DNA of 64,000 nt, taken from contig JAIBBC010000003.1 of the NCBI GenBank assembly GCA_019694875.1, forward strand, positions 62,001 through 126,000, given 5' to 3'. A program made the translations under genes and the position numbers. This document shows, in pieces, positions 9,151 through 18,272 of the stretch. Under the pieces are notes generated by a model, which ran no database searches, was not told where the DNA came from, and saw only the letters and a list, made by a program, of their open reading frames with translations. Origin of the DNA: Cyclobacteriaceae bacterium (lineage in GTDB: Bacteria > Bacteroidota > Bacteroidia > Cytophagales > Cyclobacteriaceae). Position 1 is the stretch's first letter; each line of letters begins with the position of its first letter.

Positions 9151-11043
9151 ATGACAACTAAAAACTTAAAGATTAGTAAACTACAGGGATACTCAGGTAT
9201 TCGTTTGAAAGAAGGGAAGCCATTGATATTTAAACCTGGTTTGAATCTTTTGGTCGGAAGGAACGGTAGCGGTAAAAGTAACCTGATAGCACTTCTTCAT
9301 CATATCGCAACTGACAATGGTGATTTAAAGGGTAAGATTGAATCATCTTTTTTCGCGAAACAATTGAGCGGAACTCTACGTCACAAAGGGAAAGCTATAG
9401 AACAGAAATTTGGTCAACCAACAATTGCAAAATACTCCTTTAGAAACAACTCTGGGAATCTTAAACTATTTTTAAAAAATACTCCAGAACAGTATGTGGC
9501 AAAAAATATACTGCGCGACTTGTCTGGATTTCATGGACATATCGGACTGAAGAATACATCAGTGCCAATCAATTATAAACAGGTATATGGAAATCTGAAT
9601 GCACCCAAATTCGAAATGTCTGGATTCATTAGCACAAATGTCCTTGCGAAACAACATGACAATCAGATTCACGAAGTTATGTCTGGTCCAATTAGGGAGG
9701 TCTCTGACTTCATTCGGTCAAAAATGATTGAGTTTTATCAGAGTAGTGATTTCTTGAATAAAATTACACATCTGGAAAATGAAATAAACGGAAGATTCTC
9801 AAAATTTTTAGGAACTACTAGTAAAGAGGTCAAGATTAACTGCAATGATATTAATGTTTCCGGCCGCGTATCTCTTTCGTTAATGGACAACGGAAATTAT
9901 ATTCAATCTGCTGATGTGAGTTCTGGAGAAGCGATATTGTTAAATCTTGTTTTCTCTCTGGCTGTAGCAAAAGATATTGGTTGTGACGTGCTAACATTCG
10001 ATGAGCCTGACATACATATGCATGACGACATGATTAGTGTTTTGGTTGAAGAATTGACACAGCTATCGCAATCAATGCCCAACTGTATAATCGTTATCGC
10101 AAGCCATTCGACTGCTTTGATTGAGAAACTTGCTGCGCTCGGATCAAACCAATTGAATGTAATAACTTTTGATAAGAGTAGAAATGTTTCTAATTCAAAG
10201 AAAGATGTTGAATTGATAAATGCACTAACAAGAAACGGAGTTAAATTTTCCCCATTGATGATTTCCAGAAAGCGAAATCTATTTATCGAAAATCAATTCA
10301 AGAGCAGAGACGCCAGCAATCAAATCTTTTCAAAGTTCTTTAATCAAGAGGAGATGCCTAACATAATTCCAATTGGCAATAGTGGAAATGTCCAAGATAG
10401 TAACTCATTTAGAGGAATTTTTGAAGATATCCTCAAAATGGGAAATTTAAGATCCGTGGGTATTCAAGATGGAGATATATGGTTTAAACCTCGTCTGCGT
10501 GAATATATGATGGGACAAATGGTTTTAACTGATTTTATTGCAACATTGAAAAAACTTAAGGGTTGCTACATAAAAGGTGATGCGCCACATCTCTGCTATT
10601 TCAATTTCTGGGAAATCGAGAATCTCTTCTTAATTGAAGAAATCTTGACATGCTGGAAGTCAAAGGACGGAAGTATTTTGACTTCCCAACGGTATAGTGA
10701 ACTAATAGAGAAAAATATTAAACTGATATGTGATGAATATTCAAAAATGTTCTACAAATCGATCTTAAGATTTCCAGTTGACAAAGCCAAGCCCAGTTTG
10801 AAGATGCGTGATTATTTAAGCGTTAAGTTTAATAAAACTCTTAGTATTCTAGGCGAAGGCGAGGAAGTTGATCACAGAGTAAAACAACTTTTTCGATCTT
10901 TGCTCGATAACAATTTACTGAACTGGATTCCCGGCAAAGAGTTAAAAGGTGTACTTGAGAATAATGGATACACTTTCATTGACTCAGATTTTGAATATCT
11001 TAAAACAATTACATCCAAACGGATACAGAAACTTCCGGAGTAA
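9151..11043 (+). CDS. AAA/ABC-type ATPase with DUF4435-like C-terminal region
   Basis: The 630-residue protein starts with an SMC/OLD-type ATPase. Walker A is GRNGSGKS (residues 36-43), the signature region is VSSGEAILLNLVF, Walker B is CDVLTFDEPD followed by IHMHDD, and the H-switch is VIASHS. The C-terminal half carries LRSVGIQDGDIW and the aromatic YFNFWEIENLFLIEE, which resembles the conserved WxIEN block of DUF4435 proteins. No TOPRIM EGxxD motif is visible, so I do not call it an OLD nuclease. It would use ATP to sense or move DNA or protein, with the upstream 1228-residue protein as the probable nuclease. It is convergent with the gene pair at 11100-11983. Confidence 0.75.
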   Translation: MTTKNLKISKLQGYSGIRLKEGKPLIFKPGLNLLVGRNGSGKSNLIALLHHIATDNGDLKGKIESSFFAKQLSGTLRHKGKAIEQKFGQPTIAKYSFRNNSGNLKLFLKNTPEQYVAKNILRDLSGFHGHIGLKNTSVPINYKQVYGNLNAPKFEMSGFISTNVLAKQHDNQIHEVMSGPIREVSDFIRSKMIEFYQSSDFLNKITHLENEINGRFSKFLGTTSKEVKINCNDINVSGRVSLSLMDNGNYIQSADVSSGEAILLNLVFSLAVAKDIGCDVLTFDEPDIHMHDDMISVLVEELTQLSQSMPNCIIVIASHSTALIEKLAALGSNQLNVITFDKSRNVSNSKKDVELINALTRNGVKFSPLMISRKRNLFIENQFKSRDASNQIFSKFFNQEEMPNIIPIGNSGNVQDSNSFRGIFEDILKMGNLRSVGIQDGDIWFKPRLREYMMGQMVLTDFIATLKKLKGCYIKGDAPHLCYFNFWEIENLFLIEEILTCWKSKDGSILTSQRYSELIEKNIKLICDEYSKMFYKSILRFPVDKAKPSLKMRDYLSVKFNKTLSILGEGEEVDHRVKQLFRSLLDNNLLNWIPGKELKGVLENNGYTFIDSDFEYLKTITSKRIQKLPE

Positions 11044-11069
11044 AAGATGACACTTTTCAAGATATGCAA

Positions 11070-11105
11070 AGCCTTGATGAACTGTTTAGCCTTGATGAAC
11101 TATTC
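11070..11105. repeat. Two tandem 18-base units downstream of the ATPase gene
   Basis: The unit AGCCTTGATGAACTGTTT is followed at once by AGCCTTGATGAACTATTC, with two mismatches. It fills the 56-base gap between the convergent genes and the last codons of the minus-strand gene. In one plus frame it would encode SLDELF twice, from an ATG at 11064, but that 40-codon frame overlaps the opposite gene and is unlikely to be translated. Confidence 0.6.
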
Positions 11106-11534
11106 CTTTCGATGCAATTGTTCGCAAAATTGTCTATTGTCGGGAAAGCACCAATGCCGAATTGGTATTTCTATAATTTGCTTTAAATGAATCTCACCTT
11201 GATGAGTTAATTCCTTTGGCGCATATAGCATGTCCATTTCAGCGTCCATAACATACCAATCACCAAATATACTGTCACATTTAAAGCATCCAAAAGATGT
11301 ATAAGAGTCTTCCACTGTATGACTATACCTGCTTTTAATCTGCCCCAGCTTAAGGTCTAAGTCTTTCCGGTTCTCAATGAAGTGTCGTGCAAGTTCAACT
11401 ATTTCAGGTCTAAACTTCATGCTGTTTGACTGCCACAATGCTTCTTCGGGCAATATTCTTGCATTGCAGGCCGAATAAAAGGTACTTTCTACATAATACA
11501 AATGATTTATCTCGTGACATTTCCAGCATTCCAT
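11100..11534 (-). CDS. Zinc-ribbon protein, probable C-terminal half of a split CoiA-like protein
   Basis: 144 residues beginning MECWKCHEINHLYYV, with a second CxxC (FGCFKCDSIFGDW) about 80 residues on. Together these would bind one zinc. No catalytic motif is visible. The ATG at 11534 lies inside the 3' end of the upstream gene (11507-11983), in a different frame. The frame of this protein is open for nine codons upstream of its ATG, back to a TAA near 11562. In sense and order the two look like halves of one competence-CoiA-like protein. Either the pair is translationally coupled or a one-base shift has broken a single gene. The function is unknown. Confidence 0.6.
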   Translation of the reverse strand: MECWKCHEINHLYYVESTFYSACNARILPEEALWQSNSMKFRPEIVELARHFIENRKDLDLKLGQIKSRYSHTVEDSYTSFGCFKCDSIFGDWYVMDAEMDMLYAPKELTHQGEIHLKQIIEIPIRHWCFPDNRQFCEQLHRKE

Positions 11535-11983
11535 CGTGTAGTCACGAGTTGCTTCGATTTAGTTATTGCCACTGATTTGAATAATATATTGTTAGTGATA
11601 AAATTCTGTAAGAATGTATGCAAATCAATTTTCCTTCTGTCGCCCAAGTTTACCTGAAGCGGTGAGTCAGTCGATTCTTCAACATAAAATAATGGCAAGT
11701 CTGGCCTTTCTTCATTTAGTTTCGAAACTGGATTCTCAAAAAACCAACAGCCTATAACCGAATCTCTTGTGTACTTGGCTTGTCTTTCAAGAGTTTTCTT
11801 TAACGATTGTGGGCTCAATTGAATCTCAAATGCAATCGGCTTATTGCCATTAGGAACATACACATCTGCTCTCCAATCTTGACCGCTGTATTCTTGAGTT
11901 GCTGAAATCCCTAACTCATTGCATGTTGAAACAATTTCTTGTTGTATTCTATTGTGCTTTATGCTACATCTATACATATACAT
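11507..11983 (-). CDS. CoiA-like nuclease-domain protein
   Basis: 158 residues. The core QDWRADVYVPNGNKPIAFEIQLS gives the D-x(n)-E-x-Q arrangement of the CoiA nuclease-like domain, a PD-(D/E)XK relative. It is followed by SLKKTLERQAKYTRDSV and VIGCWFFEN, also typical of CoiA-like proteins. CoiA is known from competence, but many stand-alone relatives sit in genomic islands, where their role is undefined. The C-terminal 12 residues overlap the start of the zinc-ribbon gene at 11534 in another frame. The start is the ATG at 11983, about 220 bases from the divergent imuA gene. Confidence 0.65.
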   Translation of the reverse strand: MYMYRCSIKHNRIQQEIVSTCNELGISATQEYSGQDWRADVYVPNGNKPIAFEIQLSPQSLKKTLERQAKYTRDSVIGCWFFENPVSKLNEERPDLPLFYVEESTDSPLQVNLGDRRKIDLHTFLQNFITNNILFKSVAITKSKQLVTTRWNAGNVTR

Positions 11984-12201
11984 TCAAACTTATAGTACTC
12001 CATTAGTTGTCAGAATCATTCTGAAAAATCGTAAATTTTTTAAAATCGTATACTTGTTTGAAGTTTAATATTGCTCATTCTGTCACTAGAAGATGTATTG
12101 CGTCACAACCTGTCAGTCCTTGTTTCTTCCTTGTTTGAAATTCAGCAAAGGCTCAACCTACATTTGAACCCACGCGAATGGAGGGTTGATACAGACGAGG
12201 A

Positions 12202-12933
12202 ATGCAGACCGCCAAAAATGATATTATTTCAAAGCTTCAAACGGATATTCTCCGATTGCAAGGATTTAAGCAGGAACGGGGTAATAACTCACTCGATGCT
12301 GGATTAGGTACAATTATTAAATCCTTTCCCAACTCCACATTTCCAGTTGGATGTATTCACGAATTCTTATCTCAAAAGAAAGAAGATGCTACTGCAACAA
12401 CAGGTTTTGTTGCCGGATTGATTAATTCGCTAATGCTCAATTCTGGAGCTGCTCTTTGGATTAGCTCATCACGAACGTTATTCCCGCCCGCATTAAAAGC
12501 TTTTGGTATCCAACCTGATCGTTTCATTTTTATTGATCTGAAAAGAGAGCGTGATGTGCTGTGGGCTATGGACGAAGCACTGAAATGTGGAGCACTCTCT
12601 GTTGTAGTAGGAGAAATGCAAAATATCAGCTTCATGGAGTCGAGACGTTTGCAACTTGCTGTGGAGCAAAGTCAGGTTACCGGATTTATTCTTCGAAACA
12701 ACCTTAATAAAGTAAATACAACTGCATGTGTCTCTCGCTGGAATATCACATCGTTACCAAGCGAAGAAATTGAAAACTTACCAGGCATTGGATTTCCTAA
12801 ATGGAAAGTTGAGTTGTTGAAAGTTCGGAATGGCAAACCTGGAACATGGAATATGCAATGGATGAACGGAAAGTTTGCTCCAATTTATCGAGCTCCTGTC
12901 ATCACACACCTGGAACGAAAGCAAGCGGGATGA
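12202..12933 (+). CDS. imuA: ImuA, RecA/SulA-like accessory protein of mutagenic repair
   Basis: 243 residues with the ImuA pattern of bacteria that carry an imuB-dnaE2 cassette. The N-terminus is KNDIISKLQTDILRLQGF, followed by FPVGCIHEFLS, the RecA-like core with LWISSSRTLFPPALKAFGI, and GALSVVVGE. A full Walker A is absent, as is usual in this family. It is expected to help assemble the ImuB/DnaE2 mutasome at damaged DNA. The gene ends one base before the start of imuB, so the two are probably co-translated. About 220 bases of upstream DNA separate it from the divergent CoiA-like gene, and I see no convincing LexA box there. Confidence 0.88.
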   Translation: MQTAKNDIISKLQTDILRLQGFKQERGNNSLDAGLGTIIKSFPNSTFPVGCIHEFLSQKKEDATATTGFVAGLINSLMLNSGAALWISSSRTLFPPALKAFGIQPDRFIFIDLKRERDVLWAMDEALKCGALSVVVGEMQNISFMESRRLQLAVEQSQVTGFILRNNLNKVNTTACVSRWNITSLPSEEIENLPGIGFPKWKVELLKVRNGKPGTWNMQWMNGKFAPIYRAPVITHLERKQAG

Positions 12934-12934
12934 T

Positions 12935-14434
12935 ATGGCAAAGCGTTTTGTATCCATCTGGTTCCGGCATCTTACCACGGACTGGTTCACTGTCCGCCAA
13001 CCTGAATTGAAAGATGTTCCGTTCGTCTTGCGTGCGCCATCACGTGGACGAATGTTGATTATGGCATCAAATGAAATAGCTGAACGAAAAGGTGCTAAGG
13101 TGGGAATGGCACTAGCCGATGCCCGTGCAGTCTTACCTGAATTACAGGCATTGGACTATAAGCCTGAGTTGATTGATGACTTACTAAAACGTATTGCGGA
13201 ATGGAGTATTCGATTTACTCCGGTTGTCGCCTTGGATCCACCAGATGGTATTTTATTGGATGTAACAGGATGCTCTCATTTGTGGGGTGGGGACGAATCC
13301 TACTTAAATGATATTGTCAATAAGTTTAACTCACATGGTTATGGTGTGTCGGTTGCTATCGCAGATACGATTGGAGTTGCATGGGGTGTAGCACGTTTCG
13401 GAAAACAGTCACACGTTGTTCCGGAAGACATGCACTTTAACGCATTACTTCCGCTACCACCGCAAGCACTTCGTGTTGAGCCTGTCGTTGTTGATCGTTT
13501 GCATAAACTTGGCCTTCGCCAGGTGAAGCAGTTTATCAACATGCCAAGAGCATCACTTCGCAGAAGGTTCGGTCAACATTTCATGATGCGTTTGAACCAA
13601 GCGATCGGATTGGATATTGAAGTGTTAGAACCGATTGAACCCATCGAACCTTACCAGGAACGCTTGCCCTGCATGGAGCCAATTTCTACGCTAACAGGAA
13701 TTGAAATAGCGCTGAACAAATTATTAGAAGCACTTTGCTTTCGTTTAAGAGAAGATCAGAAAGGACTTCGAACTGCCATCTTCAAATGTTACCGGATTGA
13801 TGGAAAGGTTGAACAGATTACAATTGGAACCCATCGTCCATCACATTACGTAAAACATCTCTTCAAATTATTTGAGAATAAGCTGTCGACTATCGAGCCT
13901 GCACTAGGGATTGAGTTGTTTGTACTGGAAGCGCCAAAAGTTGAAGATCATCTCTCACAACAGGAAGCGATGTGGGAAGAAACCGGTCGACTGGAAGATC
14001 CCAGAATATCTGAGTTAATTGATCGAATTGCAGGTAAGGTTGGAAGCGAGGCCATTCACCGCTATTTACCCGATGAACATTATTGGCCTGAGCGATCCTT
14101 CAAGTTGGCTACATCATTGGATGAAAAGCCAACCACAACCTGGCGTAGTGATAAACCGCGTCCGTTGCAAATCTTGAAGATTCCGGAACGTATTGAAGTT
14201 ACTGCACCCATTCCGGATTACCCTCCGATGCTTTTTATCTACAAAGGCAAGCGTCATGCGATTGTTAAGGCAGACGGCCCGGAGCGGATTGAGCAGGAGT
14301 GGTGGCTACAGCAAGGCCAGCACCGGGATTATTATAGGGTAGAAGATGAAGAGGGGAGTCGATACTGGCTATTTAGGTTGGGACACTACCATGATAAAAC
14401 CTATCAATGGTTCATCCACGGGTTCTTTGCATAG
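12935..14434 (+). CDS. imuB: ImuB, catalytically inactive Y-family polymerase homologue
   Basis: 499 residues from the ATG at 12935 (MAKRFVSIWFRHL). The frame is open further upstream, but that part overlaps imuA. The Y-family fold is visible in LRAPSRGRMLIMASNEIAERKGAKVGMALADARAVLPEL, DGILLDVTGCSHLWGGDE and the helix-hairpin region KLGLRQVKQFINMPRASLRRRFG. ImuB normally lacks the polymerase carboxylates and acts as a hub that contacts the sliding clamp, ImuA and DnaE2. The long C-terminal tail with several tryptophans (EQEWWLQQGQHRDYYRVED) is usual for the family. It is followed by dnaE2 after 12 bases. Confidence 0.9.
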   Translation: MAKRFVSIWFRHLTTDWFTVRQPELKDVPFVLRAPSRGRMLIMASNEIAERKGAKVGMALADARAVLPELQALDYKPELIDDLLKRIAEWSIRFTPVVALDPPDGILLDVTGCSHLWGGDESYLNDIVNKFNSHGYGVSVAIADTIGVAWGVARFGKQSHVVPEDMHFNALLPLPPQALRVEPVVVDRLHKLGLRQVKQFINMPRASLRRRFGQHFMMRLNQAIGLDIEVLEPIEPIEPYQERLPCMEPISTLTGIEIALNKLLEALCFRLREDQKGLRTAIFKCYRIDGKVEQITIGTHRPSHYVKHLFKLFENKLSTIEPALGIELFVLEAPKVEDHLSQQEAMWEETGRLEDPRISELIDRIAGKVGSEAIHRYLPDEHYWPERSFKLATSLDEKPTTTWRSDKPRPLQILKIPERIEVTAPIPDYPPMLFIYKGKRHAIVKADGPERIEQEWWLQQGQHRDYYRVEDEEGSRYWLFRLGHYHDKTYQWFIHGFFA

Positions 14435-14446
14435 TGAAGTTGAGAT

Positions 14447-17400
14447 ATGAAGTACACAGAACTACAAGTCACCTCAAATTTTAGTTTTCTCCGGGGAGCA
14501 TCACATCCGGAAGAAATGGTTGACCAGGCTGTTGCGCTTGGGTACAATGCTATTGCCATTACGGATCGAAATACGTTTGCCGGAATTGTACGTGCTCATG
14601 CTGCCGCCAAGAAAGCTGGTATAAGACTTATCCCTGCGTGTAGACTTGATCTGATGGACGGCCCAAGTTTATTGGCATTCCCAACCGACATTAAAGCCTA
14701 TGCTCAGATCTCTGCTCTATTAACACTCGGTAATCTACGTGCAGAGAAAGGAAGCTGTCATTTATATAAAGCAGATGTGTATGCACACGCAGTTGGTTCA
14801 AAATTCATTGTCATTCCTCAGGCCACACTAAATGAAAACTTTGATTTTGAAGATGATTTCAAGAATCAGGTAAGAGAATTTCGCGAGAACTTAGGTGATC
14901 AACTATCCATTGCTGTATCACGAGCATACAATGGTGACGACTCAAAAATGCTTGCCCGCATTCACCAGCTTGCTGTCCGATTCAGGATTCCAATGGTTGC
15001 CACCAATGACGTGCATTACCATAATTTGATGCGAAGGGAACTTCAGGACATCGTAACCTGTGTTCGCGAGAAATGCACAATTCATAATGCCGGTTTCAAG
15101 TTGCATCCAAATGCAGAACGCTATCTCAAACCGAATGAGGAAATGCTTCGTTTGTTCCGACAATATCCGGATGCAATTCGCGAGGCACAGAAAATTGCTG
15201 AAGCCTGTATGTTCTCGCTGGACCAGCTGAAGTATCAATACCCTAAAGAAATAACGAGTGAAGGCCGAACTCCACAGGAAGAACTTGTCTACCTGACCTG
15301 GGAAGGCGCGAACAGGATTTTTAATAATGCCATACCAGATAAAGTCAAAGCAACTATTGAGTATGAACTGACATTCATTGCTCAGGTAAATTATGCAGAG
15401 TACTTCTTAACAGTATATGATATCGTACGATTCGCACGTGAAAAGAAAATCCTTTGCCAGGGAAGAGGATCTGCCGCTAATTCAACCGTGTGCTATTGCC
15501 TGGGTATTACCTCGGTAGATCCATCCAAGTTCGATTTACTGTTTGAACGTTTCATTTCTTCAGCTCGCAACGAGCCTCCGGACATTGATGTTGACTTCGA
15601 ACATGAGAGGCGGGAGGAAGTCATGCAGTACATCTATGAGAAGTATGGTCGCGACCGGGCTGCGATTGTTGCTACGGTAACTCAGCAACATCATAGAGGT
15701 GCCATCCGTGATGTAGGAAAAGCCATGGGACTATCGGTTGACACCATCAAACAGCTTTCCGGGTTGATCTGGGATTTTAGAGATGAAGGCTTCGATAAGA
15801 AACGTATTGCTGAACAAGGATTGAATCCAAATGATAAAACCATTCAGAAGGTGTTAGAGCTTACGTCTCAGTTCATGGGATTTCCGCGACAGCTTGGTCA
15901 GCATACCGGTGGCTTCGTGATCACGGAAGGAAAGTTGTCGGACCTGTGCCCGGTACTGAATGCTCGTATGGAGAATCGCACAAACATTGAATGGAATAAG
16001 GATGATATCGAAGCGCTCGGATTTTTAAAGATCGATGTCCTGGCGTTAGGAATGCTTACCTGTATCCGGAAAGCATTTGACCTGGCTAAACAGCATTACA
16101 ATCTTGACCTGACACTGGCCAACATTCCGCAAGACGATTCAAAAGTTTACGAGATGACCAGTCGGGGCGATACCATTGGCGTGTTTCAGATTGAAAGCCG
16201 GGCACAGAAATCTATGCTGCCCCGGCTACGACCTAAATGCTTTTACGACTTGGTGATTGAAGTGGCCATTGTTCGGCCGGGGCCGATTCAGGGGGACATG
16301 GTACATCCTTATTTAAGAAGACGTAATGGAGAAGAGCCGGTTGAATATCCGTCTAAAGAGCTGGAAGATATTTTAAAGCGGACATTAGGCGTGCCGTTGT
16401 TCCAGGAGCAAGCCATGAAGATCGCCATTGTGGCCGCCAGCTTTACACCCAGCGAAGCTGACGAATTGAGAAGGAGCATGGCCACCTTTAAAGCGAAAGG
16501 TAAAGTCTCTTATTTCCAGGAGAAATTGATCAGCGGCATGATCAGGAATGGATACACCGAAGCTTATGCCCAGCGGGTGTTCCGGCAGTTAGAGGGATTT
16601 GGTAGCTATGGATTCCCGGAGAGTCACGCGGTGAGTTTTGCTCTTCTGGTATATGTCTCAGCCTGGACCAAATGTTATTACCCGGATATCTTCTGCTGCG
16701 CTCTCCTGAACAGCTATCCAATGGGCTTCTACGAACCGGCACAATTGATCATCGATGCACAGAATCACGGTGTGGAGATGCTACCCGTAGATATTAATTA
16801 CTCAAACTGGGATAATACGCTGGAAATCAAGGCTGATAAATACTATCAATTGAGACTTGGCTTTCGGCAGGTTAAAGGACTGCGTGAAGACGAAATGAAG
16901 TTGTTGATTGGCAGCAGGCAAGCAGGTTATCGATCTGTAAATCAGCTGCGTAAAGCCGGATTGTCAGATGCTTCACTTGAGCTACTGGCTGATGCGGATG
17001 CGTTTCGGTCGATTGGCCTTGACAGGAGGGAAGCTCTATGGGACGCTTCCACGCAGGATAAGCCGCTTTCGCTGTTCGACACGCAACAATCCAATAAATC
17101 GGAAGAGGGGAAGATTAGTCTTCCCAAGATGAGTTTATCAGAACATGTTGTTCAGGACTATGCAACCTTGGGTTTATCACTCAAGGCACATCCAGTCAGC
17201 TTTGTTCGGGAACAATTAAGTAGTCTTCATGTAACTCGGAATTCAGATTTAAGCAAAGCTCAAGATGGCGATATCGTTAAAGTTGCTGGACTTATTCTTG
17301 TCCGGCAGCGGCCCGGAACAGCCAGTGGCATTTGCTTCATTACGCTCGAAGATGAAACCGGAGACGCAAACCTGGTTGTGTTTGCCAAACTTTTCGATGA

Positions 17401-17629
17401 ATACCGAAAAGAGATTATTCAATCAAAGCTTCTGATGGTAGAAGGAAAACTTCAGAAAGAAGGCGAGGTTATCCACGTAATTGTAAAGCGTTGCTTTAAT
17501 GTCACTGGATTGCTGGGAAAGCTAACTGCTTCTGCTGAACTCAACTTAGAGGTTCAGCGCTCTCGAGCGGATGAAACTACTTCGCCTTTTCAGGGGAAGA
17601 TGTTTCCGGATGGCAGGAATTTCCGGTAA
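14447..17629 (+). CDS. dnaE2: DnaE2/ImuC, error-prone DNA polymerase III alpha subunit
   Basis: 1060 residues, full length for DnaE2. The PHP domain is at the N-terminus (YTELQVTSNFSFLRGASHPEE, AITDRNTFAGIVRAH). The palm has CQGRGSAANSTVCYCLGIT and ARNEPPDIDVDFEHERREEV, with the catalytic aspartates near residues 380-385. The finger and beta-binding parts include VRPGPIQGDMVHPYLRRR and EGFGSYGFPESHAVSFALL. A C-terminal OB domain follows near residue 940. It performs translesion synthesis together with ImuA and ImuB and is usually damage-induced. The gene closes the three-gene cassette, and a strong hairpin terminator lies 37 bases downstream. Confidence 0.95.
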   Translation: MKYTELQVTSNFSFLRGASHPEEMVDQAVALGYNAIAITDRNTFAGIVRAHAAAKKAGIRLIPACRLDLMDGPSLLAFPTDIKAYAQISALLTLGNLRAEKGSCHLYKADVYAHAVGSKFIVIPQATLNENFDFEDDFKNQVREFRENLGDQLSIAVSRAYNGDDSKMLARIHQLAVRFRIPMVATNDVHYHNLMRRELQDIVTCVREKCTIHNAGFKLHPNAERYLKPNEEMLRLFRQYPDAIREAQKIAEACMFSLDQLKYQYPKEITSEGRTPQEELVYLTWEGANRIFNNAIPDKVKATIEYELTFIAQVNYAEYFLTVYDIVRFAREKKILCQGRGSAANSTVCYCLGITSVDPSKFDLLFERFISSARNEPPDIDVDFEHERREEVMQYIYEKYGRDRAAIVATVTQQHHRGAIRDVGKAMGLSVDTIKQLSGLIWDFRDEGFDKKRIAEQGLNPNDKTIQKVLELTSQFMGFPRQLGQHTGGFVITEGKLSDLCPVLNARMENRTNIEWNKDDIEALGFLKIDVLALGMLTCIRKAFDLAKQHYNLDLTLANIPQDDSKVYEMTSRGDTIGVFQIESRAQKSMLPRLRPKCFYDLVIEVAIVRPGPIQGDMVHPYLRRRNGEEPVEYPSKELEDILKRTLGVPLFQEQAMKIAIVAASFTPSEADELRRSMATFKAKGKVSYFQEKLISGMIRNGYTEAYAQRVFRQLEGFGSYGFPESHAVSFALLVYVSAWTKCYYPDIFCCALLNSYPMGFYEPAQLIIDAQNHGVEMLPVDINYSNWDNTLEIKADKYYQLRLGFRQVKGLREDEMKLLIGSRQAGYRSVNQLRKAGLSDASLELLADADAFRSIGLDRREALWDASTQDKPLSLFDTQQSNKSEEGKISLPKMSLSEHVVQDYATLGLSLKAHPVSFVREQLSSLHVTRNSDLSKAQDGDIVKVAGLILVRQRPGTASGICFITLEDETGDANLVVFAKLFDEYRKEIIQSKLLMVEGKLQKEGEVIHVIVKRCFNVTGLLGKLTASAELNLEVQRSRADETTSPFQGKMFPDGRNFR

Positions 17630-17666
17630 AGCCGGGATGGTATATCTAATTTATTTGAACAACCAA

Positions 17667-17701
17667 AAAACTGCCATTCTGAGGTAATTTTAGGCAGTTT
17701 T
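17667..17701 (+). terminator. Intrinsic-type terminator after dnaE2
   Basis: A perfect 9-base stem (AAAACTGCC / GGCAGTTTT) with a 17-base loop, ending in T residues. It lies 37 bases after the dnaE2 stop codon, so it should end the imuA-imuB-dnaE2 transcript. The A and T tracts on both sides make it possibly bidirectional. Confidence 0.8.
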
Positions 17702-17704
17702 AAT

Positions 17705-17947
17705 ACTCAGAAGAACCGGAATTGATGACCTTCCTAACGAACTAGAGGAATCTTGCGGAATATTGAATTGAAAGGGATAACGGTGCCTGCCATATTGCGG
17801 ACAAATAAATTCCCAGGGAAGAAGAAATAGTGGCTAAAACGTGCTAAATACTTGAACTTTCATAGGCTCTTTGGAGAGCCCACCCCCGTTACTGCCTTTT
17901 GTAAAAGCAGGGTGCTTTTCAGTGTCTATTGGGCATAAAAGGCCTGA
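17705..17947. other. Non-coding stretch after the dnaE2 terminator
   Basis: No credible gene in about 240 bases. It holds a short hairpin at 17868-17883 (GGCTCT-TTGG-AGAGCC). It also holds GGGCATAAAAGGCC just before the minus-strand XRE gene, which resembles GCCATAAAATGCC before the XRE gene at 31124. This fits the idea that the two XRE regions are duplicates. Confidence 0.5.
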
Positions 17948-18169
17948 TTATTCCTTGATGAAATCGGAAATCTTAACCCCCAGCACCTGGGCTATTTTGT
18001 AAAGGGTCATGACCGAGGCGAGGGTCTTTCCACTTTCAATTTCTGAAAGGCTGCCACGAGAGATAGCATTTTCATGGATTTCAAAATCTTTTAAGGAAAT
18101 GCCCTTTTTCACGCGAATTTCGCGGATACGGTAACCTATTTCCTTAGCGAGTTTATGCCTGGTAAGCAA
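17948..18169 (-). CDS. Small XRE-family helix-turn-helix regulator
   Basis: 73 residues, essentially one HTH_XRE domain: IGYRIREIRVKKGISLKDFE for helices 1-2, SRGSLSEIESGKTLASVMTL for the recognition part, and KIAQVLGVKISDFI at the end. It is a probable DNA-binding repressor. It faces away from the exported-protein gene at 18273, and about 100 bases lie between them. A similar arrangement (minus-strand XRE, then a plus-strand small gene of the same family as 18868-19092) recurs at 31124-31692, so this belongs to a duplicated module. Confidence 0.8.
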   Translation of the reverse strand: MLTRHKLAKEIGYRIREIRVKKGISLKDFEIHENAISRGSLSEIESGKTLASVMTLYKIAQVLGVKISDFIKE

Positions 18170-18272
18170 AATCCATGATTTGACCTTCGCAAACCAATAG
18201 ATAATGTTTCAAAAAAGGGTTCGCCAATTGGAGAACCATTGCTATATTCGCCTGTCACAAAACGTAGAAATC

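Noticed and set aside
12001-12201. A LexA/SOS box before imuA
   Set aside because: No palindrome of convincing length or known consensus is visible, so damage control of the cassette cannot be read from the sequence.
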